NCBI GenBank assembly: GCA_963773875.1
Contig: CAVZCV010000019.1
Span: forward strand, 333,341-397,340
Direction: 5' to 3'
Length of the DNA stretch: 64,000 bases
From: CAVTYH01 sp963773875
GTDB lineage: Bacteria; Planctomycetota; Planctomycetia; Pirellulales; JADZDJ01
The first letter of the stretch is position 1, and each line of letters starts with the position of its first letter. The notes under the pieces were generated by a model. That model did not search any database, was not told where the DNA came from, and saw nothing but the letters and a program-made list of their open reading frames with translations. Positions 29,316 through 40,122 of this stretch are shown here, piece by piece. The translations under genes and the position numbers were made by a program.

Positions 29316-32300
29316 TTAATCTTTCAAGGCAGGTTCGCGCGGGCGGTGTTCGGGGATCAACTCGGGCGGCGAGCGGCCGTTGCCATTGGCGCTGCCATTG
29401 GTTCCCGCCGCAATTTCCGTTCGGATTTTTTGTGTGGCCGGCTTATGTGTGGCGGTTTTTCGAATGCGGTGGACATATTCCCGCAGCGGACGCAGGCTAA
29501 TTGCGTTGATCGACCACCGTTCCACTTTACGCATGGCGTGGGAGGCAAACATCCGTGTTCCGCCGAGCCAATCGATGGTGAAGAAAAATACGGGCGTTAA
29601 GAAAATGCCAAACAGCGTGACGCCAATCATGCCGCTGAAGACGGCAGTCCCCAGCGTGCGCCGCATCTCGGCTCCTGCCCCTTCGGCCAAGATCAGCGGC
29701 ACCACGCCGAGGATGAACGCGAGCGAAGTCATCACGATCGGCCTTAAACGCAGCCGACAGGCTTCTAGCGTTGCCTGGCGGCGCGATTCGCCTTGTTCCC
29801 GTTTTCGCTTGGCGAACTCGACAATCAAAATTGCGTTCTTGCTCGCCAAACCGACCAGCACGACGAAGCCGATGCGCGTGAAGATGTTGATATCCATCTG
29901 CGCGATATTCACCCCAATTACGGCGCTCAAAATGCACATCGGCACGACCAAAATAATCGCCAGTGGCATCGACCAACTTTCGTACTGCGCGGCTAGCACG
30001 AGGAACACCATAACCACGGCCAAACCGAAGATGATCATCGCCGTGTTGCCAGCGAGCAATTCGAGGAATGCCATCTCCGTCCATTCAAACGTCATTGAGG
30101 TCGGCAGCTCGTCGTGGGCCACTTTCTCCATCATGTCGATGGCATCTTGTGAGCTAACCCCGGGCAAACCCATGCCGTTGATTGCAGCAGCCGGATAGCT
30201 GTTGTAGCGCGTAAGCACAAGCGGACCGTTTACTTCGCGGATATCGGCCAGCGACCCGATCGGGATCATTCCACCCGAGGAGCTGCGAACTCGCATGCGA
30301 GGAATGTCGGAAATCTGATCGCGGAATTGAGGCGCCGCCTGCACAATAACTTGCCACGTGCGGCCGAACAGATTGAAATCGTTTACGTACAACGAGCCCT
30401 GGAATATTCTCAGGGCGTCGGTGAATTCGCGGACGGTCACGCCTTTATCGAGACACTCGCGGATGTCTGGCTCAACTTTTAGTTGCGGCACGTTGGCGCG
30501 GAAAGGCGAAGGAAACACCATCAGGCCTTTTTGCTGGTTGGCTTTCGCCACGATATTTTCAGCTTCAACTTGCAATTTGGCGGGCCCTAAATCGGCGCGG
30601 TCTTCGATCATCAACATAAAGCCGCCGGTGCGGCCTGCCCCGCGCACTGGCGGCGGACCAACAATCATGACGTTGGCATCAATGATTTTTGCAGCGAATT
30701 CCGCCTGGAGCTTTCGCATAATGGCTTCGCTGGAAAGATCCGGACGGCGGCGGTTCTCATAGTCGTCAAGTCGAACGAACATCGTGCCGAAGTTTGAACC
30801 ATTGGCGTTCATCAAGAACGCTGTTCCAGTGATTGCGGATTCGTGAATCACACCATCTGTGTGGAGCACAATTTCGCCCATCTGCTGCATAACCTTCGCC
30901 GTGCGCTCCGCCGAAGCCGAATCGGGCAATTGCACGCCGGCCAGCAGATAGCCCATATCTTGGCTTGGAATGAAGCCCTTGGGAGTTGATTGCAATCGAT
31001 CGTAGGTGGCCACCAGCAATCCGCCGTAAACGACTAGAACAATCACGCTGAGCGTCAGTAGTTTGCCAACGATCCATGTGTAGACGGCGCCAATGGTGTC
31101 GAACGCATGATTGAATGCAGCGAATGCCCAGGCTAGCAGCGATTCAGCGGCCAACCGACGATGGCGCCGACGATCGCTCCGCCGGAGGCCATGAAATACG
31201 GCAATGCGTCGAGCAGCCATCCCTGCGGCGCAAGCCAGTTTTCAACACGCGGCGTAAGCAGCATCCAAGCGAGCCAACCGCCCGCCAACGCAAACGCAGG
31301 CCAGGGCAACGGTGGAGCGCTATGTTTCACATCCTTGGCAACCGGTTTCAGTAGCATCGCGGCGAGCGCTGGACTGAGCGTGAGCGAATTGAAGGCCGAG
31401 ATGACCGTCGAGACGGAAATTGTCGAGCGCAAATTGCCGGAAGAACTGCCCTGTGATGCCGGTGATAAACGCGCACGGCACGAACACGGCGCTGAGCACA
31501 AGACCGACTGCGATGACTGGCCCCGATACCTGCTCCATCGCCTTGATCGTGGCGTTGCGAGGCGAAAGCCCATGTTCAATGTGATGCTCCACCGCTTCGA
31601 CCACCACAATCGCATCGTCCACTACAATGCCGATGGCCAGCACCAGCCCAAACAGCGTTAAGTTGTTGAGGCTGAATCCCAACAGCGCCATTGCAGTGAA
31701 GGTGCCGATAATCGCCACGGGCACTGCGATCATTGGAATGATCGAAGACCGCCAGTTCCGCAAGAACACCAGCACGACAATTGCCACAAGAATGACCGCA
31801 TCACGCAGCGTTTTGAAAACCTCATTGATCGATTCCCGTGTGTACGGCGTGGTATCGAAGGCCACGGCCCAGTCGATGCCTTCAGGAATTACGCTGGAAA
31901 GCTCCTTCATTTTCGCCATGATCAGGTCATGGGTTTCAAGCGCATTCGCTTCGGGCCGCTGGAACACGGCGAGGAAAACTGTCGGCTTCCCGTCAAACGT
32001 GACGTTAATGTCCTGATTCTTTGCGCCCAATTCCACGGTGCCGATGTCTTTGATGCGAACAATGCGACCATCCGGCGTGGCCTTGATGATGATGTTTTCG
32101 AATTCTTCGACGTTGCTAAGCCGACCCAACGTGCTCAGTGTGGTTTGGAAATCCTGCTTATCGGCAACGGGCGGGGCGCCAATCGTGCCGGTGGCCACCT
32201 GCGTGTTCTGCTCGCGAATGGCCTGCACCACGTCGCCTGCGGTCATGCTGCGCATTCCCATTTTCATGGGATCGACCCAGATGCGCATGCTGTAATCGCG

Positions 32301-32843
32301 CTGGCCGAAGAGATTGATATCGCTCACGCCATCGACACGCGCGAGTTCGTCCTTGATTTGCATCAGCACAAAATTGCTGAGATACAGTTGATCGTAGCGG
32401 TCATCTTTGGCAGTGAGGGCGATGCCCATCAAAATATCGGGCGATCGCTTTTTTACGGTGACGCCGGTTTGCCGAATCACGTCAGGCAGCGACGGGAGGG
32501 CCAGACTGACGCGGTTTTGCACCAGCACCTGGGCCATGTTCAAGTCCATGCCATGGCGGAACGTTACGGTCAAGTTGTACTGACCGTCGTTGGTGCAGCT
32601 GGACGACATGTAATACATGCCTTCCACGCCATTGACTTGCTGCTCAATTGGCGCCGCAACTGACGAGGCCACATCGATTGCACTTGCGCCGGGATAATTG
32701 CAAGTGACTGAGATCGTCGGCGGAGAAATCATCGGAAACTGCGCCAACCCCAGGTTGAAGACGCAGATTGCCCCCGCCAGCGTGATCACAACCGAAAGCA
32801 CGGTGGCAAAGATCGGGCGATCGATGAAAAAGCGCGAAATCAA
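29316..32843 (-). CDS. RND efflux pump, HAE1 family (first of tandem pair; two frame breaks)
   Basis: The start FFIDRPIFATVLSVVITLAG at 32843 and TM4 motif GIVVDDAIVVVEAVE are in one frame, which is lost near 31427 (the conserved FRQFALTISVSTVISAFNSL continues in another). It changes again near 31140 to the frame that reaches 29316. Repaired, the protein has about 1170 residues. As in its neighbour, the TM6-TM7 loop carries an extra two-helix insert (PLPWPAFALAGGWLAWMLL and GGAIVGAIVGWPL). The C terminus is long and polar. It starts 21 bp after the adaptor gene. Both frame breaks sit in a conserved, otherwise intact protein, which favours sequence error over decay. Confidence 0.92.
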
Positions 32844-32864
32844 AAGTCACCAAAGTTCAGGGCG

Positions 32865-34052
32865 TCATTTTTCGGCCGTCGAAACTTTCGCCGCATCGGC
32901 GCTCGCTGTGGCCGCAGTTGCCATTTTCGGTTCGACCACCACACCCGCGCGAACCCGCTGCAATCCACTGATTACAACGCGATCGCCTTCCTGGACCCCT
33001 TTCAAAATCACGCGCTGCGTGCCTTGTTGTTTGCCGATTTGTACGCTGCGATATTGAACGGTATTTTTCGGATCGACGACATAGACAAACTTCTGGCCCT
33101 GGTCGGTCCCAAGTGCTTGCTCTGGAATTGTGATCGCCCGGTATGGTTCACCCAGCGGCAGTCGCACGCGGCAAAACAAGCCCGGCAGAATCGATTTCTT
33201 CGGATTGGCAAACAGACCGCGCACCAAGAGCGAGCCTGTGGCCTGGTCCAAGCGATTGTCGACGAAATCGACGTAGCCCTCATGCGGAAAGCCATCTTCA
33301 TTGGCCAGTCCCATCATGATGGGAATCTGTCCCTGGCTATTGATTTTCACCAGTCCGCTTTGCACGAAGTCGTGAATCTTTTTCAGCAGGCGTTCATCGA
33401 CGCCAAACATGACGTAGATCGGATCAATCTGCACGATGGTCGTCAGAACTGTCTCGTCCACTTTGACGAGGTTGCCCGGATCCATCATCGTGCGACTGAG
33501 GCGGCCGGCAAACGGGGCGTCGATTTTCGTGTATCCGAGATTGACTTCGGCCGCATGCAGCGTGGCTTTGGCAACGCCGACTGCTGCCTCGGCCTCGGCC
33601 TGATCGCCGACAATTTGATCATAATCTTGCCGTGCGATCGTTTTTTGGGGCAACATGATGTTGGCCCTTTGTAAATCGAGATTCAATCGCCGCAGATGAG
33701 CTTCCGCCTGCGACACGTTACTCCTGGCCCTTTCGACTTCCGCTTCATAGATTCTCGGATCGATTTCATAAAGCAACGCGTCTTGCTTGACGTCGGCGCC
33801 TTCGGTGAACAAGACCTTGTCGATATAACCGGTCACATGCGGTCGAATTTCCGCCGATTTGAACGCCACCGTTCGTCCGGTGAAATCTTCATAGTCGGTC
33901 ACTTCTGCTACGACAGGCGTGCTGACCACGACTTCCGGCGGCTTCGGCTGCGCTTGTGCCGGAGCCCCGGACGCGGACGGCTTCTTGCAACCAGCGACAA
34001 TGGCACAAGCGAGCAGCAGCCCACAACCGGCATAGGCCCAACGACTGGACAT
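32865..34052 (-). CDS. RND efflux periplasmic adaptor lipoprotein (in frame with upstream TetR gene)
   Basis: From Met at 34052 the protein is 395 residues. A lipoprotein signal (LLLACAIVAGC) has its modified Cys at position 22. Then come the barrel-sandwich halves (VTGYIDKVLFTEGADVKQDALLYEIDP and TKIDAPFAGRLS), a coiled-coil hairpin, and C-terminal beta domains ending ILKGVQEGDRVVISGLQRV. It joins the RND pump to an outer-membrane channel. The start is chosen because GGAGA precedes it by about 10 bases and the signal peptide begins there. However, the frame stays open upstream through the whole TetR gene, with no stop between them. Confidence 0.88.
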   Translation of the reverse strand: MSSRWAYAGCGLLLACAIVAGCKKPSASGAPAQAQPKPPEVVVSTPVVAEVTDYEDFTGRTVAFKSAEIRPHVTGYIDKVLFTEGADVKQDALLYEIDPRIYEAEVERARSNVSQAEAHLRRLNLDLQRANIMLPQKTIARQDYDQIVGDQAEAEAAVGVAKATLHAAEVNLGYTKIDAPFAGRLSRTMMDPGNLVKVDETVLTTIVQIDPIYVMFGVDERLLKKIHDFVQSGLVKINSQGQIPIMMGLANEDGFPHEGYVDFVDNRLDQATGSLLVRGLFANPKKSILPGLFCRVRLPLGEPYRAITIPEQALGTDQGQKFVYVVDPKNTVQYRSVQIGKQQGTQRVILKGVQEGDRVVISGLQRVRAGVVVEPKMATAATASADAAKVSTAEK

Positions 34053-34778
34053 CACGTTTTTTCTCCGGCGATCGATTTGCATGCTGGCGATTGATCTGTG
34101 CTTGTGTGTTTCGAGTTTGCAAATTGCGCATATGTCTTTGGTTCTCTGCAGTTCGCGCGGCGAAAGGATTCCATGGAAGAAGACATCGAGGATGTCGCTG
34201 GCCTGCAGCTCCGCCGATTTCGCCTGACCGCCGAAGTGATTCATAAAGATGGCGCCATACAACAAATTGCCGATCACGTCGGTAATGCGTTCCACCGGAA
34301 TTTCGCGTAGCCGGCCTTCGGCAATCAATTCACGATAAAACGATTGCCACCGCTGCATATTTGCTTTTCGATGCTCCAGAAAAGTCGGCAGCTTCCGATC
34401 GCGGAACAGCGCTCGTTCCTGAATCAGAAGTTCCACGAACCCTGGGTGCTGCCCGAAAAAATCTAGAAAAGCATGAATTCCGTGGGCAATCTGTTCGAGC
34501 GGATCTTCGATAGGACCAATCCGGCTATCGACGTGTTCGCGCAACATTCGCATCACGCGATCGGCAGCTGCCAGGAACAATTCGCGCTTGCTGGGGAAAT
34601 ATCGATAGACGGTTCCTTTGCCCACGCCGACCGTTTCTGCCAGCAGCGTGGTATCGGTTTTATCGAAACCACGTTCGGCAAATAGCCGCGCTGCCTGCGT
34701 TAGAATCTCTTCCTGACGCACAGCCCAAAGCTGTTCATCACATTGGCGCTTGGCGGTTTTTTTAGTCGGCGTGGCCAC
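34053..34778 (-). CDS. TetR/AcrR-family repressor with no stop codon before the adaptor gene
   Basis: Residues 24-70 form the helix-turn-helix (ILTQAARLFAERGFDKTDTTLLAETVGVGKGTVYRYFPSK in outline). A helical ligand-binding domain extends to about residue 205. In normal relatives the protein ends near there, but here reading continues through CKLETHKHRSIASM and straight into the adaptor lipoprotein. The simplest view is an indel that hid the real stop; a true fusion would place a signal peptide in the middle of a protein. It probably represses its own operon through the palindrome 24 bp upstream and is released by a pump substrate. Confidence 0.85.
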
Positions 34779-34801
34779 GAATGTCGCCTTGGAGTGGAAT
34801 A

Positions 34802-34823
34802 TGACTGACTGGTCAGTCAGTCA
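34802..34823 (-). promoter_or_regulatory. TetR-type operator upstream of the efflux operon
   Basis: A perfect 22-bp palindrome: arm TGACTGACTG (34802-34811), centre GT, arm CAGTCAGTCA (34814-34823). Position and symmetry fit autorepression by the TetR protein that starts at 34778. Confidence 0.75.
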
Positions 34824-34972
34824 CAATTATCGCTCTCAAGCGGATTAGAGTCAACCTGCAACGACCCGCGAATTTGCGACAGATCAAGAATCGGCACAAG
34901 CCTCTTCGAGGGAACTAGTTATGCCGTTTTTGAACGGGTACCCTGGCGTTGTCGAAGGCCGTGCAAACGCAC

Positions 34973-36628
34973 TCACCGATGTCGATTAGCAAATAACGCT
35001 AGCGGGGCGGCAGCGAGGCTTGTCAATGGCACAACCAGTAGCACCGCGGACGCCATAGCCCAGGTGGGTGAAACGAAGCAACAAATCACAGCGAAGAAAC
35101 AGCTGGCCACGACGCACCAGCCGGCTGCTAACTTGAACGCCATTGGCGCTTTAATCAGTTGGAAATGCCAAAGCGCCGTGAAGATCGCAGTCGCTGCAAA
35201 AAGTTTCACGGCCACAGCAGCGCCCAAGATCCACGGTCCAAAGACCATAACCTCTGGTTGGATTTCGCGATGAAGATAAATCCACCAGCCGATGAGTCCG
35301 GCAATCGGCGTCAAACCTAAGGTCACAAATCCGATTGCATTTGCCACCCACTTTCGACCACAGAGCGTAAGCCACATTCCTGACGCCAAATTTCGCGACG
35401 TGCAGAATAACAGGCCCGCTAGTCCCAACAATAGCGCGACTACCGAGCCGGGCGTGGCTTGCTCAAGCAGATGGCGAATCAATGATTCATGTCGATTCAA
35501 AGGGCTAGCTTCAAGAGCGGCCCACGCAACAAGCAACGAGAGTATAATCGCCCAACAAGTCGCGGCAACAATCGCGGCCGCCTTCAACTTTACGATCACG
35601 TACTGCGTTGTACGCATCGGACGCGTCGCGAAAAACGACGACATCGGCGCCTTGCCCCAAAAATCAAACTTTCCGAATGACGCTGCATTGAGGAAGCTGA
35701 GCATCAGCGGAGAAGAAATCCAAATACCTACAACAAGCATCGCGGGTGTGACGATCGTCTTGCCGATCAAAAGGCCGGAATTCTCCTTTTGTTCGAAGAA
35801 CGGCAAACAGACTAACGGGAACATCGGCACCGCGATAAAGGCAATCATCATTGGCAAGTTTCGTACGTTGCGGCGGCATTCATGCCACAATTGTGCCGCT
35901 TCCATGGAACGGAAGGGCGCCTTCTCGCGATCTCGTCGCGAAAACCTCCGGTCGATCGTCGCCCACCATTGTTTTCGAATCTTTTCCAAAAGATCACTTT
36001 GCGATCCTGTGCGGGTTCGCGATAACCCTTTCACTCCAACTCCATAGGCCGCCAGAATCCAGAGAAGATTGCAGGCAGTAACCGCCATCGGCACGAGCAA
36101 ACTGGTCCGTTCGATTCCAGCCCACATGCCCAAGAAGAACAGTGGTGCAATCGCCAGCACCATTGCCGGAATGTGCGCAAAGGGTGTCGGAAACGGCGAC
36201 CAGGATACTGCCTGAATCCAAACCACAACTGCCGCAGCCGTCGTCGCAGGCCAAATCAGCGGCGGATGAAATCCGACGGGAAATAACAGTAAGGCGGCAG
36301 ACACCATCCAAACGATCGCATAGAAGATGCCGCAATAAATCATTGGCCAACCAACCAACTGCCACGTGCTTGCGGACAATACCATCATGTGCACGGGAAA
36401 ACTCGACGCTTGGGATCCGAAATCAGCCGTGCCGTATACGAACGCATTCGATACCACGGCCAACTCGAATACCATCACCATGAGATATGCGGGCAAGATG
36501 AACTCTTGCGCCCAAGTCATGGCTGACGACGCCACTGCGAAAATGAGGAGCGTAACCAGCGCCATCGCCGTCATCCAACGAGTTTTTAACCAGAGCGAAT
36601 AGCCAATGCCCAGCGCTGGAGATGTCAT
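34973..36628 (-). CDS. ABC-2-like multispan membrane protein (second permease of ABC operon)
   Basis: 551 residues with about a dozen hydrophobic helices: an N-terminal pair (WMTAMALVTLLIFAVASSAM, ILPAYLMVMVFELAVVSNAFV), a cytoplasmic middle section (about 205-250, rich in R, K and E, with LWHECRRNVRNLPMM), and further helices to the end. The layout, with a central charged loop followed by a second membrane half, resembles its neighbour at 37480, and the two look like a permease pair. Its ATG overlaps the hydrolase stop (ATGA), so it belongs to the same operon as the ATPase and GntR regulator. The transported substrate is unknown. Confidence 0.7.
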   Translation of the reverse strand: MTSPALGIGYSLWLKTRWMTAMALVTLLIFAVASSAMTWAQEFILPAYLMVMVFELAVVSNAFVYGTADFGSQASSFPVHMMVLSASTWQLVGWPMIYCGIFYAIVWMVSAALLLFPVGFHPPLIWPATTAAAVVVWIQAVSWSPFPTPFAHIPAMVLAIAPLFFLGMWAGIERTSLLVPMAVTACNLLWILAAYGVGVKGLSRTRTGSQSDLLEKIRKQWWATIDRRFSRRDREKAPFRSMEAAQLWHECRRNVRNLPMMIAFIAVPMFPLVCLPFFEQKENSGLLIGKTIVTPAMLVVGIWISSPLMLSFLNAASFGKFDFWGKAPMSSFFATRPMRTTQYVIVKLKAAAIVAATCWAIILSLLVAWAALEASPLNRHESLIRHLLEQATPGSVVALLLGLAGLLFCTSRNLASGMWLTLCGRKWVANAIGFVTLGLTPIAGLIGWWIYLHREIQPEVMVFGPWILGAAVAVKLFAATAIFTALWHFQLIKAPMAFKLAAGWCVVASCFFAVICCFVSPTWAMASAVLLVVPLTSLAAAPLALFANRHR

Positions 36629-37462
36629 CGCGCAACTCCGTCGGGCGTCTCCGTAGTTGCTGACTTGCTATTAGAATGTCGTGCCGCGTCGACGACTTCG
36701 TGAATAAGATCGACTACCAACTCTGGCTGATCGACCTGAATGCCATGTCCACTTTTATCCGTAATAATGTGCCGACCCTGCGGCTGTTGTTTGACCCATT
36801 CGTCGTGCAACGCAATCCATGTCGGCAAAATTTGAGCGTGCAGCAGATCATTGCCAACGCGCTGCGCAGGAAACCACCACGACGGGCACATTCGGCAATG
36901 GGCCGCTCGATTTCAGTTCGTCGAGCGTAGCTGTTACGCCGGCTGCCTCGGGCCAATTTCGGTGCGACTGGAGAGAAAACTCTTCTTTCGGATGATGCAC
37001 CTTCATCCAGTCGATGAATTTCTCCTGCGCCGGATCCAAGAGCACCAGGCCCACGACTTCATCCGGATACAAACTGGCGAAGACGCGGTTGTAAACGCCT
37101 GCGAACGATTGACCAACGAGCACATAAGGCGGTGGCAAATGAGCGTTGGCAAGTGCTTCGTGTAACTCGACGGCAATTTCTTTGCCCCTGAGCGATGGCT
37201 GATGATAGTTCGACCCAATTCGATCGTATGAAACCACCCGCGTAAACTTTGCCACTTCAGGCTGCACTGCGGCCCATTCCTCTAGCGGTCCCCCCAAACC
37301 GATTTCCATCACCACGGTTGGTGACCCTTCGCCTTCAACCCGTATACGCAGCAAGTGCCCGTTGCTTTCAATCCGTTTCGGCAAGTCTTCCGCTGCATGT
37401 CGAGCCAACAACAACGACGTGCAGGAAAGCATTGCGGCCAATCCGAGAATGAATTTGTTCAT
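36625..37462 (-). CDS. Secreted alpha/beta hydrolase inside the ABC operon (one frame break)
   Basis: It starts MNKFILGLAAMLSCTSLLLARHA, a signal peptide. The hydrolase fold follows with oxyanion region EIGLGGPLEEWAAVQPEVA, nucleophile elbow VGQSFAGVYNRVFA, the strand GLVLLDPAQE, and the catalytic His in DKSGHGIQVDQPELV. Around 36870 the frame shifts by one base between PNVPVVVVS and AQRVGNDLLHAQILP; reading across it gives about 280 residues. The stop overlaps the start of the downstream permease. It sits 17 bp after the first permease, an unusual insertion in an ABC export operon. The substrate is unknown. Confidence 0.82.
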
Positions 37463-37479
37463 GGCGCATTCTCTAGTAT

Positions 37480-39150
37480 TCAGCGATGACGATTCCAAGC
37501 CACAGTCAGCGGCGCTGCCACCAACCGCGCCAGGGGAACCGCTAGAAGCGCAACCAACATCAGAATATCGCGGAGCCAGACGACTCGCGGTGATATGAGC
37601 CACGCCAACATCAGGAAACACCCCGTCGCGGCGGCCCAACAGAAGAAATACTTGCGAGCCGCGCGGTCAGAGATCAATCGGAGCCGTCGCGCTTTCAAGT
37701 ACGCCGCCGTCGCGCTGCACGTCTTCAAAATGAACGCTGCGGCCAGTGTCCACGGCAGCCAGGGCATCATCGCTAAAATAACCGCGCTGTCGTCGTCGGC
37801 CAGATCGAAACACGCTCCCAGCGCGATAAGCAGCGAGACGAACAAAACCACGGCCAATCCAACTCCGCTGTAATAAAGCGCCGATCGGCCGGAGAATCCG
37901 AGCCACACACTACCAACCATCAGGCTCCAGGTGAAAATGATTGTCGCTGCGAACAGCAAAACTGGAATCAGCCATTGAACCCAAGGGGAATACGCTTGCC
38001 GGAACAATCCCCAGAGATTTCTCAAATGTTCGAGATCGCCGTTGCAGTAAATCCACAAGGGTGCAATCGCCAGCACAATGCCCCAGGTGAGCAGAGTGCT
38101 TACGGCAGCCGATTTCATTTTCGCCGCGACAACTTGCCCGGCACTAATCGGACGGGCACTGAGAAATGGCGAAAGCCCCAATTCCAGCGACCAGAAGTCT
38201 GGCTTCGCAACGCCTTTGCCAATGACAATCGCCAACAGCATTGGCATAGCTGCAATCCAGAACACTGCGCGGTCGGTCGCCGCCGCATTCTGACTGGTGA
38301 CGCCACTTAGAGGTCCCGTGAGAACCAGCAGTACGAAAAACACTGCTGCAGGCAACACTCGGCCGCCGCGCCGCCATTCCATCCAAAAAAGCGCCCGCTC
38401 AGGCGAGTTTAATTTCCACTGTCGTTGTGGAAACGCATCGGCCAATCGCTGAGCGAGCCCCGCTGTCCAAACTGACGTTTTTCCTCCCCCACGCCGCTGA
38501 TTGCCGACGACTACCACTGCGGCTCCGTACGCGCCAAGCGCCAGCGCCGCCAGAACAATGGTGAGCTTTTGTTCCGTCCAAACTCCGCTCAGACCGGGCG
38601 CAATACGAGCGAGAATAACTGGCGGCAAATGTGGAATAAAACCAACGGCCACGAGATATGTCAAAACAAATCCGAGCACAAACAGCCGGGCAATGCGATG
38701 GCCGCTCAAGCACCAGATGATCGCTTGGTAAAAAACCACCGCGGACGCCAACAGCGTCGCCGGCCAACGCACCATCACCGCAAATCCCACTGGGCGAAAT
38801 ACAAGTTCCGCCCATGCGACATACAGGCCGACGATGCAGAGCACCGCGCATAACATCGGGTAGCCAACAAGCGCCCAAGTGCCAACGGGCATCGTAAAAA
38901 ATCGTTGCGGGAAGCCGGCGAATCCTTTGCGCGGATTGACTTCCGTGAAGTTGAAGATCGCCATCGTCAAACACAGCATCAGCGCGGTTAGCAAGATGCT
39001 AATTTCCTGCATGCCTTCCGATTTTTGCACCCCCGCAGGCAGCAGCCGACAGAGCACTGTAAAAACGGCGATGGCCGCGACGATCAGCAGCCAACTGCGG
39101 CGGTGCGCGCCCCAGATCTCCCAAACGATGGCCTGAATTGGCGAGCGCAT
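37480..39150 (-). CDS. ABC-2-like multispan membrane protein (first permease of ABC operon)
   Basis: 556 residues, predominantly membrane helices (SWLLIVAAIAVFTVLCRLL, ISILLTALMLCLTMAIFNF, AAVSTLLTWGIVLAIAPLWIY and others), with a charged cytoplasmic stretch around 225-260 that contains ALFWMEWRRGGR. The matching segment in the second permease is LWHECRRNVR, so the two proteins seem to be distant copies of each other. The gene starts 3 bp after the ATPase stop. Together they probably form a heterodimeric exporter; no substrate can be named. Confidence 0.72.
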   Translation of the reverse strand: MRSPIQAIVWEIWGAHRRSWLLIVAAIAVFTVLCRLLPAGVQKSEGMQEISILLTALMLCLTMAIFNFTEVNPRKGFAGFPQRFFTMPVGTWALVGYPMLCAVLCIVGLYVAWAELVFRPVGFAVMVRWPATLLASAVVFYQAIIWCLSGHRIARLFVLGFVLTYLVAVGFIPHLPPVILARIAPGLSGVWTEQKLTIVLAALALGAYGAAVVVVGNQRRGGGKTSVWTAGLAQRLADAFPQRQWKLNSPERALFWMEWRRGGRVLPAAVFFVLLVLTGPLSGVTSQNAAATDRAVFWIAAMPMLLAIVIGKGVAKPDFWSLELGLSPFLSARPISAGQVVAAKMKSAAVSTLLTWGIVLAIAPLWIYCNGDLEHLRNLWGLFRQAYSPWVQWLIPVLLFAATIIFTWSLMVGSVWLGFSGRSALYYSGVGLAVVLFVSLLIALGACFDLADDDSAVILAMMPWLPWTLAAAFILKTCSATAAYLKARRLRLISDRAARKYFFCWAAATGCFLMLAWLISPRVVWLRDILMLVALLAVPLARLVAAPLTVAWNRHR

Positions 39151-39153
39151 CGA

Positions 39154-40122
39154 TTAGCCTTCCGCACTTGAAGCATTGCCGCTGGCTGCACCGCTGCGGG
39201 CGATAAAAATTTCGTCCAGCGACACCGGCGTTTGATTCACAATCCGCGCCCCCAACTCTTCCACCGCAGTATGCAATTGCTTTGCTCCGCCAGTGCAGAC
39301 GGCAGTCCACTGGCAGCCGCTGCCATCCCAGGCCAGCACGCCCGAGAGCGGCGGCGGGCTCGTTCGCGGATTTTCGAATTGCAGCGTCAGCCGGGCGTGC
39401 GATTCCTTAATTCGGTCCAGCGAATCGCAAAACAAAATGCGGCCCGATTTGATCATCGCCACTTGATCCGAAACGCGCTCCACTTCCGAAAGCAAATGGG
39501 AAGAAAACAGCACTGTGCGGCCTTCATCGGCAATCGTCCGAATAATCGCCCCGAGAATATCGCGGCGCACAATGGGATCGAGCCCCGATGAAGGTTCATC
39601 GAGCACCAACAATTCCGGTCGATAGGCCAATGCAGTAAGCAGCCCCGCTCGGGCACGCTGTCCCTTGGAAAGTTGCTTGATTTTCTGCTTCGGATCGAGA
39701 TCGAATTCGCGCCGCAATTCCTCGGCGTAAGCGTGATCCCACGTGGGATAAAACGCCGCGATGTAGCGAATCAACTCGTGCACCCGCATCCAGCCCGGCA
39801 TGTCTGGCTCTTCCGATAAGTAGCCGATGCGCGAGAGCACGCCCACCGGATCGACCACGGGATCGCGGCCAAACACGCGAACCGAGCCGGACTGCGCTTT
39901 GAGCAGGCCAAGAATGTGTTTGATCAGCGTCGTTTTGCCGGCGCCGTTTTCGCCGACCAGCCCGACTACCGTGCCGGCTGGAACACGGAAGCTGACGTCA
40001 TCCAGCGCCAGCTTCGCGCCGAATCGCCGCGAAACGTTGTCGATTTGCACAATAGCCGGCGGATCAAACGATTCGTCGAGCTCGCTAACCACTACAGGAC
40101 GGCTGACGGCGACCATAATCAT
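39154..40122 (-). CDS. ABC transporter ATP-binding protein
   Basis: 322 residues. Walker A is GENGAGKTT at 57-65, the signature motif is LSKGQRARAG near 154, and Walker B with D-loop is LLVLDEPSSGLDP near 173-185; the switch His lies in VLFSSHLLSEVERVSDQ. A C-terminal extension of about 90 residues after the core is typical of ABC-2 exporters. It powers the two permeases encoded just downstream. The ATG overlaps the GntR stop by 4 bp, so regulator and transporter are translated together. Confidence 0.95.
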   Translation of the reverse strand: MIMVAVSRPVVVSELDESFDPPAIVQIDNVSRRFGAKLALDDVSFRVPAGTVVGLVGENGAGKTTLIKHILGLLKAQSGSVRVFGRDPVVDPVGVLSRIGYLSEEPDMPGWMRVHELIRYIAAFYPTWDHAYAEELRREFDLDPKQKIKQLSKGQRARAGLLTALAYRPELLVLDEPSSGLDPIVRRDILGAIIRTIADEGRTVLFSSHLLSEVERVSDQVAMIKSGRILFCDSLDRIKESHARLTLQFENPRTSPPPLSGVLAWDGSGCQWTAVCTGGAKQLHTAVEELGARIVNQTPVSLDEIFIARSGAASGNASSAEG

